A stretch of 64,000 bases of DNA from Ariolimax columbianus (Eukaryota; Mollusca; Gastropoda; Stylommatophora; Arionidae): the NCBI GenBank assembly GCA_036924085.1, contig JAVGWX010000007.1:68978360-69042359 (forward strand). Direction: 5' to 3'. The notes under the pieces are model-generated. The model made no database searches and had not been told where the DNA came from. It saw only the letters and a program-made list of their open reading frames with translations. Of the stretch, positions 44,400-56,419 are shown piece by piece. Both the position numbers and the translations under genes were made by a program. Within the stretch, counting starts at the first letter, position 1. Every line of letters begins with the position of its first letter.

Positions 44400-45640
44400 T
44401 AACACGAGATAATAAGCATCAGAGACATATGGCCCGCAGACCATACACGAGACAAAAAATCTCAGAGACAAGAAGCCTCAGACAAAAGAAGCCTCAGAGA
44501 CATATGGCCCCTAGTCCATACACGAGACAAGAAACAGGGACAAGAAGCCTCAGACAAAAGAAGCCTCAGAGACATATGGCCCCTAGTCCATACACGAGAC
44601 AAGAAATAGGGACAAGAAACCTCAGAGACAAGAAACCTCAGAGACATATGGCCCGTAGACCATACACAAAACAAGAAACAGAGACAATAAGCCTTAGAGA
44701 CATATGCCCTTAGACCATACACGAGACAAGAAACCTCAGAGACATATGGCCCTTAGACCATACACGAGACAAGAAACCTCAGAGACATATAGCCCATAGA
44801 CCATACACGAGACAAGAAGCTTCAGAGACATATGGACCGTAGACCATACACGAGACAAGAAACCTCAGAGACATATAGCCCATAGACCATACACGAGACA
44901 AGAAACCTCAGAGACATATGGACCGTAGACCATACACGAGACAAGAAACCTCAGAGACATATGGTCCGTAGACCACACACGAGACAAGAAGCCTCAGAGA
45001 CAAGAAACCTCAGAGACAAAAAGCCTCAGACAAGAAACCTCAGAGACAAGAAGCCTCAGAGACAAAAAGCCTCAGAGACATGAAGCCTCAGAGACATATG
45101 GTCCGTAGACCACACACGAGACAAGAAGTCTCAGAGACAAGAAGCCTCAGAGACATATGGTCCGTAGACCACACACGAGACAAGAAGCCTCAGAGACAAG
45201 AAACCTCAGAGACAAAAAGCCTCAGACAAGAAACCTCAGAGACAAGAAGCCTCAGAGACAAAAAGCCTTAGAGACAAGAAGCCTCAGAGACATTTAGCCC
45301 GTAGACCATACACGAGACACGAAGCCTCAGAGACAAGAAACCTCAGAGACAAGAAGCCTCAGAGACAAGAAGCCTCAGAGAAATATGGTCCGTAGACCAC
45401 ACACGAGACAAGAAGCCTCAGAGACAAGAAACCTCAGAGACAAAAAGCCTCAGACAAGAAACCTCAGAGACAAGAAGCCTCAGAGACAAAAAGTCTCAGA
45501 GACAAGAAGCCTCAGAGACATATGGTCCGTAGACCACACACGAGACAAGAAGTCTCAGAGACAAGAAGCCTCAGAGACATATGGTCCGTAGACTATACAC
45601 GAGACAAGAAGCCTCAGAGACATATGGTCCGTAGAGTACA
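44400..45640 (+). repeat. Compound minisatellite of 43 bp units with 16 bp submonomers
   Basis: The longer unit is agacaagaaNcctcagagac plus atatggNccgtagaccatac plus acg. The submonomer agacaagaagcctcag (or agacaaaaagcctcag) is tandemly expanded between long units, especially at 44985-45085 and 45190-45290. Many units contain the perfect inverted repeat tatggtc cgta gaccata, able to form a 7 bp hairpin. Frames such as 44390-44713 are not genes. Confidence 0.9.
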
Positions 45641-45664
45641 CATATTCTGATATAACAAACGCAT

Positions 45665-45960
45665 ACGGGTAGAGCATACTGAACAGACTATGTTAGTCAG
45701 GATTTCCCTGAAAAATATTGACAATATTATCTTAGAAAGGGTTCTGGAGAAACATACAGACCAGAATATGTTAGTTAGGGAGCATGTGAATAACACTGAC
45801 CAGACTATATTTGTATGGGTTTTGGTGAAAAACACTGGCCTGACTATAATAAGTCAGGGCTCTTGTAAAACAAAGAATCCTGACTAACACAGCCTGGTCA
45901 GTATATTTCACCAGAACCCTGACTATGCTAGTCCGGTTAGTGTTTTTCACCACATTATAT
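45665..45960 (+). repeat. About 40 bp degenerate repeat with an orientation switch
   Basis: Forward units (45670-45875) contain actgaccagactatgttagt, cagggttctggtgaaaaac. At about 45885-45955 the same sequence appears reverse-complemented (ccagaaccctgactatgcta, ctgactaacacagcctggtc). The arrangement can form a large imperfect hairpin. Confidence 0.8.
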
Positions 45961-47465
45961 ATAAAACGAAACAGCAAATCCAAAAACCAATGATCCAACT
46001 ACTCATCTAAGCCAATCAGCCGTTCAACAAGTACATTAGACAGTGAACAAATCAACCAAATCAGCTATGAATTCAATCAACTGACCAATAAATCATTCAG
46101 CTAATTAATCAACCAATCTGTCCTACTTTTAGATCAATCGACTAACCAACAAAAACCACAGTAATCTAACAATCTTTCATTGTAAATTTAATTATCATGT
46201 AGCATGCAGAACGTCGCTCCCATGACAGCCCGTACGTTGTTAAATTACCTACCGAGATAGACAAAGAAGAAAACATTTTAAAAAGTAATAATTACCAGAA
46301 ATACCAGTATTATTTTTAAACGCCAAAACAAATTGCTCCTGACTGAACGCACATTTAAACAACACTTTACTTCCAGAAAGAAAAGTATAACTAATTTATT
46401 CATATATCAAGCCAAATGTTCTCAGGAATCCTTCAAGTACAAACGACGCTTCTAAGCTAAAAGAGATGCGTGCAAATTCAGTTAGGTTGGACTGGCCGGA
46501 GTCACACACTGATAGATTCCAGCTATAAACAGCAGGCCCAGGGCTGTGATTTCACGCGCTTTAGACCTAGGAATCGATTTTTCTTCTCAGAGACGACAAG
46601 GACTAAAATTACAGCAAATTTCATTAGCAAACAACAGTCCAAAAATATACAATCTTCTCAGGCGATTTTTGTCTGGTAGAAAGATACAGAGAAACAAGGC
46701 TTATCCTGCATGACCGGCCCAAATACGAATGAATTCCATTCAGAGGATGCCTCATTCAAGTTATGTTATGTTATACTAAATCGATATAACTGTTCTCAGC
46801 GTAGACGCGTAGGTGCTCATTCCATCTTTCATATAATGGTGAACGGTATGGTTATTGATGATTAAGTTAGCTCCCTGGGTGTACACACTCTTACTTAGCC
46901 GTCTGAAGTGCACTCACCTTTCGTGTCCAGATCCTATAATCTCTGGGTTTGCCCGTTCATTGATTGCTGTATCATTTGCCAACAACTAAAGTATAAATAA
47001 ACTTACTGGCTTGTTGATGGACTTAGCTTGCACTTAGTTGTTTCTTTAAATGTTATATGTTTGTTTGTGATATTAGTGGATTCATACTTAGGGTTGTTTC
47101 TTTAAATATTTAACTCATTTATCTCGCTGATTTTCTTTATTTGGTATGGTCTGTTACCGGTTGTAGTTTACTGGTATGTTGCGGTCTTGTGTGTTTTGTA
47201 TACGAACAGTTTCGGGATATTGATTGTAGAGTGTCTACTCATGTCTATATTTGTAAACATTTTGCAGTCTCCGCTGTCGTTTTATCGATGTGCTTTTTTA
47301 ACATACCTGACACCTTTTTTTTTTAACTTTCTTGTTTAACTCATATTTTATTATTGCTTTTTGTTACATTTTTTCGTTTGTTCATTACTCATATCTATTT
47401 GAATATTGTTATTTCATCTAATAGATTCCCAGTGTTTTCTATTTACAGGTTGTTTTTTCAACTAT
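45961..47465. other. Spacer without recognisable features
   Basis: About 1.5 kb of AT-rich sequence, caat-rich near 46000-46170. Short frames at 46470-46679 and 47141-47326 are unsupported. Confidence 0.45.
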
Positions 47466-47467
47466 TG

Positions 47468-47700
47468 TTGTTGTGAATGTCCACACTGAGTAAGTTTACT
47501 CTTTTGTGTTTGCGTCCTAAAAAGAGCGTTGTGGCGGATGCAGTAGCTTTCTTCGCATTCCAAGACGGCTAATGAAGGTGGACCGGGGTCCTCCAGGAAG
47601 GTGTGCTATGTTTGGCTTCATCTGCGTGCCGTTCACTACTATTGTAATCACGTTAATCCTCACCTCGGTAACCAGACTGCCAAGAAGAACAACTCGTTTC
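47468..47700 (+). mobile_element. Dispersed repeat, family C, copy 2 (no tRNA-like part)
   Basis: gagtaagtttactcttttgt, ttcttcgcattcNaagNcg, tgatgaaggtggacNgNggt-type and ctccaggaaggtgtgctat segments match the reverse complement of 15340-15500 in the same order, up to ttcactact. Beyond that point the two diverge: the other copy has a tRNA-like segment and this one does not. Confidence 0.7.
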
Positions 47701-47829
47701 CAGGAAATACTACGAACAAGTCGAGGCCAGTATATTTTGTCTGACCGTGACTAACATGTCTGATTAGTATGTTATATCTGACTAGACGTTAGTCTCCTCT
47801 CCCGCTTTCAGTGATTACATTATATGTGT

Positions 47830-48530
47830 CTGCTGCTTCAATATTCTTCTTTCATCTATTAGGTTCCATGTTTGTTCAGTTTGATGGTTCTACTTTCATG
47901 TTTTAGGTTCCTTGTGTTTTATTTTTGAAGGTTCTTTTTTCATCAATTAGGTCCCACGTATTTTCTGTTTGAAGGTTCTTCTTTCGTCATTTAGGTTCCA
48001 CGTATTTTATGTTTGAAGGTTCTCCAGTTAGGTTACATGATTCTTCTGTTTGATGGTTCTTCAGTTAGGTTCCATGATGCTTCTGTTTGACGGTTTTTCA
48101 GTTAGGTTCCATGATTATTTTGCTTGATGGTTTTTCAGTTAGGTTCCATGATGCTTCTGTTTGAAGGTTCTTCATTTAGGTTCCATGATGCTTCTGTTTG
48201 CAAGTTCTTCAGTTAGGTTTCACGATTATTCTGTTTGAAGGTTCTTCAGTTAGGTTCCATGATTCTTCTGTTTGAAGGTTCTCCAGTTAGGTTCCATGAT
48301 TCTTCTGTTTGAAGGTTCTTTAGTTAAGTTCCCTGATTCTGCTGTTTGATGGTTCTTCATGTAGGTTCCATGTTTTTTTCTGTTCGATGGTTCTACTTTC
48401 ATGTCTCAGGTTCCTTATATTTTCTATTTGAAGATTCTAATTTTAGGTTCCACGTATTTTCTTTATGAAGTTCTTCAATTAGGTTCCATGTTTTTTTCTG
48501 TTTGAAAATTCTTCTTTCTAATATCAGGTG
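47830..48530 (+). repeat. About 37 bp minisatellite, about 18 copies
   Basis: The unit contains gttaggttccatgatgcttc then tgtttgaaggttcttca. Starts at 48064, 48101 and 48138 are 37 bp apart. Edge copies (47860-47990 and 48400-48500) are longer and more diverged (ttcatgttttaggttcc, cacgtattttctg). It is non-coding. Confidence 0.88.
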
Positions 48531-48829
48531 GTTTAATGTGTCTTAGTAACATATAAACCATAGTTTATTTACAACAGCATGAACAGACAAAACTCGTCAT
48601 GCAATCCATTCAGCAAATGCTATCTTGACAATGACAAAGCAGTAACAGAATCCCTTGCTTAATGGAAGCAAAACAAACATGTTTTACATACGAATTGAAC
48701 AGTGAAGTATCGACGTTTCTAACGGCGACGTCGCTTAAAGCGGATTGGACAAACTAAAGCTGCACAAATGTAAACAACGAAATAAGCCAACCAAAGAATA
48801 GTATGTGAAATAAAAGACACCGGGTTCGA

Positions 48830-49010
48830 TTTCCGTTATCGACACCACCCAGTTGGCCCAGTGTAAATGGGTACCCGGCTAAATATGGTAGAACGAATAT
48901 CAGAGAGGAAAGGAAATGACCCCTCCAGCTTATAGAAATATGATGTATGGTGCAATTAGATCTCTAACACTTTAACACCCACAGCAGTTGGTATATCTTT
49001 ACCTTACAAA
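48830..49010 (+). mobile_element. SINE family B, copy with truncated head
   Basis: It begins with a B-box-like ccgggttcgatttccg and continues gttatcgacaccaccc, gtaaatgggtaccNggc, gaaatgacccctcc and tctctaacacttta, in the same order as 52420-52650. No A box precedes it. The sequence from 48530 to 48830 and from 49010 to 49375 shows nothing recognised. Confidence 0.8.
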
Positions 49011-49377
49011 TGCAGAAATGAGGGATACGACAAGACTGGTTTGCAACAATATGTTGTCAAATGAAAAAGTATAAAGTGCCATGTGTACGGTGTGTTGCAC
49101 ATCATCTGATCAACACATAAAGTGCTATTGGGGAGATTAAAATATGACAAGTGTATCCTGACAAGTATGACACGTGTATGTTATCACTGCTACTGAGCGT
49201 CGTTGTGCGTGGTGCCAGCACTCTAATTAGGTAAAACAACTACTACTGCAAACACACACAAAATACTGGTGCTCTATGAAGTTTGAATGCGGAAATAATA
49301 AGAATAATATAGAGAATGGAGAACAGTATAGGAAGAGTAGATCAGTAAAACAGATTGAACAGAATTTGTCCAGAACT

Positions 49378-49640
49378 GCAGAAAAATAGAATAAATACAG
49401 CATGTCAAGGACTGCAGCACAATGAAGTAAACAGAGTATGTCAAGGACCACAGCACAATGAAGTAAACACAGCATGTCAAGGACCACAGCACAATGAAGT
49501 AAACAGAGCATGTCAAGGACCACATCACAATGAAGTAAACAGTATATGTCAAGGACTGCAGCACAATGGAGTAAACAGAGTATTTCAAGGACCACAGCAA
49601 AATGAAGTAAACATAGTATGTCAAGAACTGCAGTGAAATG
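49378..49640 (+). repeat. 36 bp minisatellite, about 7 copies
   Basis: The unit contains aatgaagtaaacagagtatg then tcaaggaccacagcac. The period of 36 bp keeps a 12-residue repeat frame (NEVNRVCQGPQH) open on the plus strand and others on the minus strand. No domain is seen. Confidence 0.92.
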
Positions 49641-49854
49641 AATTAAACAGTAAATCTGACGTACTTCACTTAAATATACTAATCAATGTATTTCAATCCG
49701 CTCTAGAATTTATATTGAAAATAATCATTCTGAGAAAATCATCAACATTAAATGTAAGCCACTGTTTTTGCTTTATTGTGGCTAGATCAGAAATGGCAGT
49801 CTCATTGTTTTTTTTTTAAATTGACGAAAGTTAATAAACAATTGGAACCCAACA

Positions 49855-51495
49855 TGTGTTTGAGATCTGGTGTGTTTCGCATCCTCTGATCTACACATAG
49901 AGCGAGATCTGGTGTGTTTCGCATCCTCTGATCTACACAAAAAGTGAGATCTGGTGTGTTTCGCATCCTCTGATCTACACATAGAGCGAGATCTGGTGTG
50001 TTGCGCAACCTCTGATCCACACATAGAGCGAGATCCGGTGTGTTGTGCAACCTCTGATCCACACATAGAGCGAGATCCGGTGTGTTGCCAATCCTCTGAT
50101 CCAGATATGGAGCGATATCTGGTGTGTTGCCAATTCTCTGATCCAGATATGGAGCGAGATCCGGTGTGTTGCACAACCTCTGATCCACACAGAGAGCGAG
50201 ATCCGGTGTGTTGCGCAACCTCTGATCCACACATAGAGCGAGATCCGGTGTGTTGCACAATCTCTGATCCACACATAGAGCGAGATCCGGTGTGTTTCGC
50301 ATCCTCTGATCTACACATAGAGCGAGATCTGGTGTGTTTCGCATCCTCTGATCTATACATAGAGCGAGATCCGGTGTGTTTCGCATCCTCTGATCTACAC
50401 ATAGAGCGAGATCTGGTGTGTTTCGCATCCTCTGATCTACACATAGAGCGGTATCTGGTGTGTTTCGCATCCTCTGATCTACACAAAATGTGAGATCTGG
50501 TGTGTTTCGCATCCTCTGATCTACACAAAAAGTGAGATCCGGTGTGTTTCGCATCCTCTGATCTACACAAAAAGTGAGATCTGGTGTGTTTCGCATCCTC
50601 TGATCTACACAAAAAGTGAGATCTGTTGTGTTTCACATCCTCTGATCTACACAAAAAGTGAGATCTGGTGTGTTTCGCATCCTCTGATCTACACAAAAAG
50701 TGAGATCTGGTGTGTTTCGCATCCTCTGATCTACACAAAAAGTGAGATCTGGTGTGTTTCGCATCCTCTGATCTACACAAAAAGTGAGATCCGGTGTATT
50801 TCGTATCCTCTGATCTACACAAAAAGTGAGATCTGGTGTGTTTCGCATCCTCTGATCTACACATAGAGCGAGATCTGGTGTGTTTCGCATCCTCTGATCT
50901 ACACATAGAGCGAGATCCGGTGTGTTGCGCAACCTCTGATCCACACATAGAGCGAGATCCGGTGTGTTGCGCAACCTGTGATCCACACATAGAGCGAGAT
51001 CCGGTGTGTTGCACAATCTCTGATCCACACATAGAGCGAGATCCGGTGTGTTGCACAACCTCTGATCTACACATAGAGCGAGATCCGGTGTGTTGCGCAA
51101 CCTCTGATCCACACATAGAGCGAGATCCGGTGTGTTGCACAACCTCTGATCTACACATAGAGCAAGATCCGGTGTGTTGCCAATCCTCTGATCCACACAT
51201 AGAGAGAGATGTGGTGTGTTGCACAACCTCTGATCTACACATAGAGCAAGATCCGGTGTGTTGCCAATCCTCTGATCCACACATAGAGAGAGATGTGGCG
51301 TGTTGCCAATCCTCTGATCCAGATATGGAGCGATATCTGGTGTGTTGCGCAACCTCTGATCCACACATAGAACGAGATCCAGTGTGTTGTGCAACCTCTG
51401 ATTCACACATAGAGCGAGATACGGTGTGTTGCGCAACCTCTGATTCACACATAGAGCGAGATCCGGTGTGTTGCGCAATCTCTGATCCACAGAAA
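49855..51495 (+). repeat. 42 bp minisatellite, about 39 copies in subtype blocks
   Basis: Units contain gagatcNggtgtgtt followed by either tcgcatcctctgatctacac or gcgcaacctctgatccacac, then atagagc or aaaaagt. Starts at 50282 and 50324 show the 42 bp period. Subtypes occur in runs: gcaacc type at about 49990-50280 and 50925-51490, and catcct/aaaaagtg type at about 50480-50850. A 14-residue periodic frame is open on both strands (for example 49782-51506 minus, 574 codons, VAQHTGSRSMCGSE; and RNTPDLALCVDQRM in another frame). No signal peptide or known domain is seen. I consider it non-coding, but it is the longest uninterrupted satellite frame of ordinary composition here. Confidence 0.9.
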
Positions 51496-52415
51496 GAGGC
51501 AGCCACTCCAACAAGAGAACAAGAAGCTTGGCAACTGTTTGTGTGATCATCTCTACAACAACTCTTACAGAACGTCGATCTGTGTAGTCACTCAAATGAA
51601 CAGTACTTGTCACCATGTGCACACACAACACTCGTGTCACTGCGATCAGATTACCTTCGTATTGTGCTCTTGAAAAAACCACTTAAGCTTTCGCGTGGGA
51701 TGCTTGTGGCCGGAATGTTCAAACATCTTACACACCATTGTCTTAGCCATGCCGTTTTTCATATCATCCAACCTATTCAACACTTCCTTATATGCCCCCA
51801 ATTTGCTTTTAATTGTATTTTTCTTTCTTTAGTTGTTTTACATTAAAAGTAAACCACATTGATTTTCCCGTTTTTAACTATGTATGTCGATAAGTTTTAA
51901 AGCCATGCCGTTTACATTGAATCCCCCTATCAAGCATTTGTTGTTTTTCTGTAGGGAGTGAAATAAACAAAGATAGCCAGCACACGACGTGACGACAGCA
52001 GTGGTGAAGCGACCTGCAGTCCTCAGACCAAAAATCCTTTGACTACCCCAGCATTGAGACCAAAGTCGTACGACAGTATTATTAATATTATTATTATTAC
52101 TTTTATTATTATTTTAATATTCTAGATTTTGCTCCTAAAAAGGATAGTGCGACCACATTAGATATCCCCATTGAGGAAGCCTGGCCCGAAGTTCCTATAT
52201 ACTCTTATAGTTAACGTTTCAGTGACAAATAGTGTTAATTGATAAGGTTGTGAACCCAACGGAATTCCTATATAGTCACCTTTATAAACACGAATGGAGA
52301 AGCAGTATTTCTATTATGTATTCCACAGTAATGGTCCCTGATATTTCACGGTGAATTTTACTCGTATTATTGTTATAATTATTATTAGCTATTACACCAC
52401 ATGGACGTCTAATTA
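51496..52415. other. Spacer with an (ATT)n run
   Basis: A short interrupted ATT repeat lies at about 52076-52125. The remainder shows nothing recognised. Confidence 0.5.
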
Positions 52416-52419
52416 GTGT

Positions 52420-52650
52420 TGTGGTAGAGCACTTGCTTTTCAAAGCAAAGGTACGAGGTTGAACTCCCGTTATCGACTCGCTCAAGTCGACCAGGCTGTA
52501 AAGGGGCGCATTTGTAAATGGGCACCTAACATTCAGTAAGAACGATAATGACAGCGAGGAAGGGGCACTGACCACCCCACCTCACACAGGCTGGCTTAGT
52601 ACAATGAAGTCTCCAACGCCTCATCCCCGACGGCAGTTCTTGCTATTTAA
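52420..52650 (+). mobile_element. tRNA-derived SINE, family B, most complete copy
   Basis: gttgtggtagagcacttg is an A box and ggttgaactcccg a near-consensus B box, with an anticodon-arm-like tgcttttcaaagcaaag between them. The body follows: gaccaggctgtaaaggg, gtaaatgggcacctaac, gacagcgaggaagggg, actgaccaccccacc and ctcatccccgacggcag. Pieces of the same body occur at 44295-44368, 48830-49010 and in the split copy at 62460-63480. Transcription would be by RNA polymerase III if intact. Confidence 0.82.
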
Positions 52651-52784
52651 GTTGAACAAAATGACACACTATGTGTGTATATCTCGTACACAGGATTCAG
52701 TGTTTCAGCCTGGTGTATGATTCAACACTTGATGATAAAACTCGCTCTTCTTGTATTCGTTATTTCACATGAGTAAGTTGCTAG

Positions 52785-53100
52785 AATGCGGTCCTTCATT
52801 TCTCCTGTTCCTTCATGTGATCTGTCCTTTCATTTCATATGTCTATTTATTTCCCGTCTTCATTCATTTCATATATCCCTTAATTTCATATATCCCTTAA
52901 TTTCATATATCCCTTAATTTCACATGCCCCTTAATTTCCCATGTCCCTTCAATATATATGTTCCTTCATTGTATTTGTCTTTTCATTTTATCTGACTTTA
53001 TTTTATCTGTCCGTTCATTGTGTATGTTCTTTCATTTTATATGTCATTACGTTTCACCCTCTCTTCATTGTATATGTCCCTTCATCTGATCAGTCCACTT
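52785..53100 (+). repeat. About 16-17 bp degenerate minisatellite
   Basis: Units of the form cccttaatttcatatat or ccttcatttcatatgt recur. Three copies at about 52878-52920 are nearly perfect and the rest are diverged. 53100-53565 shows nothing recognised. Confidence 0.8.
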
Positions 53101-53564
53101 AATTCGTTAGGTGTCGTGTTATTTCATGTATCAGCTGTGTGTGCCCACTGATATTTTCAATCCATTCCTACACAAACAGTTCTTTTCCGGTCTTTCTCTT
53201 GTCCTAATGTTAAATACTCAAGGGGGAGGGAAATAAGTCTTAAGACATTATTTGTATACCTTCAAATTAGTAAAATATTTGACTGGCAACGAAGACCATG
53301 CATCACATTTCTTCGCACCTCACCAATATCGGTTTGATCATCAACAGTTGTGGATCTCAACCGTATGTTCTCAGTCTCATGACAATACAGTGAAGAGTTT
53401 AATCGGAAGCTCCGGGGAAGGGGTGAGTGATCATCGGACAGGGAACACAAATATCATATTTGAATTATTTTGTTTCTACTAAATATAAAATAAACCAATT
53501 TGCTTGAATATCTGTCTAATTTCCTTCATTACTGACCGATACAATATATTTGATCAAAATTGAA

Positions 53565-53715
53565 TATGCTTCTTCTTCTTCGTTCGTTCTCAATTTCCCG
53601 CTACCAGGCCACGAAAAGGGCTTTGCAAGTAGCAGGAATGTAGTCCGAAGAACAGAATACGTTGTGTCGTAGTTTACAGCTTGACGGCGATATTTACACC
53701 TTTCGGTCCGACACA
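53565..53715 (-). mobile_element. Short dispersed repeat with GAA-type tail, copy 2
   Basis: It matches 8059-8230 throughout: ggtccgacacatc, gcttgacNgcgatattt, gtagtccNNagaac, gctttgcaagtagcagga, ttctcaatNtcccgctacca and a ttcttcttc end, all in the same order on the plus strand. Presence at two unrelated sites shows dispersal. Confidence 0.75.
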
Positions 53716-53779
53716 TCTGATTTCAGCAGGCATTTCGAATAGAGGTTGAGTGAAAATAACTTCGGTAAATGATGACAGA

Positions 53780-53822
53780 TTTCAAGATGTCCACAGTCTG
53801 GGAAAAGTTGGGAATCCCTGAT
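53780..53822 (-). mobile_element. Possible hAT-like terminal inverted repeat
   Basis: The reverse complement starts cagggattcccaacttttcc, resembling the CAGNGGTTCCCAAC ends of many hAT elements. No partner end or 8 bp target duplication was identified, so this is tentative. The surrounding 53715-54205 has no recognised coding. Confidence 0.3.
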
Positions 53823-54204
53823 CCACAACCACACGAGTCAAGTGATAATCATAAACAGCATCGATTGAAGTACTGTACATGATCACGAGAGTGACAGTAT
53901 GCAGACAATACCGGATGCTATCCTTAAATATTTCAAAAGTATTGCGACGCATTTTAAGTGAACGCAAATAGCGAGGTAATGTGAACACGCACGTTGGCTA
54001 ACAATTTGCAAACTAAAATATAGAACAATTGTACAATCTGCTGCAGTTAGAATTTTCTGGACAGTGTCGCCGTTATTGTGGTCAACATTGAAGACTCGTA
54101 ATGTTAACTATGTATGTCTGTCAGTACAGACGCAGGGTTCATTCTCGATTGTTCTGAACATTTCTTCTCACATCTACCGACGTGGGACATTATCTTAACG
54201 TCTA

Positions 54205-55020
54205 GTTTTATTCTTTTTATTCTTCTTCTTCTTCTTCTTCTTCTTCTTCTTCTTCTTCTTCTTCTTCTTCTTCTTCTTTTTCTTCTTCTTCTTTTTCTTC
54301 TTCGTCTTATTTGTGTTCCTCTTCTTTCTCTTCTTCATTTTGTTCTTGTTTCTCTTGTTCTTCTTCTCTTGTTCTTTTTCTTCTTCCTCTTCTTTGTTTT
54401 GTTCTTGTTTGTTTTGTTCTTCTTCTCGTGTTCTTTTTCTTCTTCCTCTTCTTTGTTTTGTTCTTGTTTGTTTTGTTCTTCTTCTCGTGTTCTTTTTCTT
54501 CTTCCTCTTCTTTGTCTTGTTCTTGTTCCTCTTCTTTCTCTTCTTCTTTGCCTTGCTCTTGTCCCTCTTCTGCTTCTGCTTTTCTTCTTCTTCTTCATGA
54601 TCTTATTTTTCTTTTTCTTTTCCTTTTTTTCTTCTAGTTCATCATCATCATTTTCTTCTTCTTTGTTTTCTTCTTCCTCTTGGTCTTCTTGTTCTTGTTG
54701 TTCTTCTTCTTCATTTTTTTTCTTCATCATTCTTATTTTCCATTTTTCTCCCTCTTTTTCTTCTTCTTCCTCCTCTCCTTCTTATTTTCTCCTTCTTCTT
54801 CCATTTTCCTAATTTTTTTCTTCCTTAATCCTCCTCCTCCTCCTCATCATCATCACCATAATTATTTTAATCTTCTTTTTCTTCTCCCTTATTTTTCTTA
54901 TTCTTTTTTCTTCTTCCGATCTTCTTTCATTCCCTCCTTTTCACTTTCATTACAATCATCATCAGCATCATCGCCGTCATCATATCTTCTTGTTTTTCTT
55001 CTTCATCTTCCTCATCTTCC
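54205..55020 (+). repeat. TTC/pyrimidine-rich tract with a (TTC)n core
   Basis: A near-pure TTC run lies at 54220-54280. A block containing tgttcttcttctcgtgttct, tttt, cttcttcctcttctttg is duplicated at about 54410-54540. Degenerate pyrimidines continue to about 55020. Leu/Phe/Ser-rich and Glu/Lys-rich frames are artefacts. Confidence 0.9.
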
Positions 55021-55194
55021 GGTCCTCAGGAAAGTCAATCACTCACCTTCTTTATTACTGAATCACATATTGGATGTTCGTTCTACCATATCCAAATGGA
55101 TGGTACACACAAATATCACACTTTGTACACGTGTGAATGGTCGAGCGTGCAAAGACATCAAGTTTAAGAATGATCTCACTGACATGGGTTAGAC

Positions 55195-55275
55195 CAGCGG
55201 TTCCTAACTTGTCGTCTATGGACCCTTTGTAGTTCTCAAGGTCCTCTTAGGGATCTCCTTAGCCCTCAACGAGGG
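55195..55275 (+). mobile_element. Possible hAT-like 5' end
   Basis: ccagcggttcctaacttgtc then tatggaccctttg, tcaaggtcc and ttagggatc resemble hAT ends that begin CAGNGGTTC and repeat the GGACCC/GGTCC theme. The other terminus was not found. 55275-55735 has no recognised coding. Confidence 0.35.
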
Positions 55276-55734
55276 CTTTAAGAAGTGTTATTAGCTTTTA
55301 CATTTAAAATCAAAAAGACAAATAGAAAGATATCAGAAATAGAAATATGGAAACAAGGATAAATACGCCGATTAAACAGACGGTGGGAGTTTGAGCGGGT
55401 AATACAGATGATCGGACATCACAGCAATATCATAGTTGGCTACTTGCATCAGAGTCAGCGAATCACATCTGAGCAAGACTCTATTCTGTTTGCAAATGGG
55501 AACCATGGCAACAGGCTGCAATGGTGTGGTCTGGCCGAAAAAAAGGATCGCAGTGGGAAGACAAACCATAAACTCTTTTAAAAAGCTGGATATGTCGGTC
55601 CCAAAGGTATAGATATTGCAGCTTCGCTATAAACTATGGCACAACGTTGCAACGTTCTTTTCAGCACGATAACCGAACAAGAATATGGATATATATTCGA
55701 AAAATATTTTTAAATATAAAGTATGAACATTAGT

Positions 55735-56212
55735 GGACGTCACCTGACCCTCACGTGTGAACATTATTGGACATTACCTAGCCCTCTGGTGTGAACATTA
55801 GTGGACATCACCTGACCCTCACACTATGAACATTAGTGGACATCACTTGACCCTCACACTATGAACATTAGTGGACATCACCTGACCCTCACGTGTGAAC
55901 ATTAGTGGACATCACCTGACCCTCACACTATGAACATTACTGACATCACCTGACCCTCACACTGAACATTAGTGGACATCACCTGACCCTCACGTGTGAA
56001 CATTAGTGGACATCATCTGACCCTCACACTATGAACATTAGTGGACATCATCTGACCCTCACACTATAAACATTAGTGGACATCACCTGACTCTCACACT
56101 ATGAACATTATTGGACATCACCTGACTCTCACACTATGAACATTTTTGGATATCACCTGACTCTCACACAATGAACATTATTGGACATCACCTGACCCTC
56201 ACATTATGAACA
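55735..56212 (+). repeat. 35 bp minisatellite, about 14 copies
   Basis: Units contain gaacattagtggacatcacc then tgaccctcacactat (or cacgtgt in a shorter variant). The left end carries the gtgt variants and the right end the ctgactctcacac variants with ttggaca, showing a subtype gradient. It is non-coding. Confidence 0.92.
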
Positions 56213-56419
56213 CCACACACTTTTATTAAAATGTTATTTGTGCCTAGATTGTGTAGATATGAATATATCACGACAATAAATTAAAAGCGTGAGTTGCAGA
56301 TCTGGAAGATTCATTCAAATTTCACGATTAGAGAATATTTTATTTTCATTTTGTTATGTTTTCTAACAACACACTTCAATTAACATTTGAAATTTAATAT
56401 ATTGTTTACTATTGTAAAC

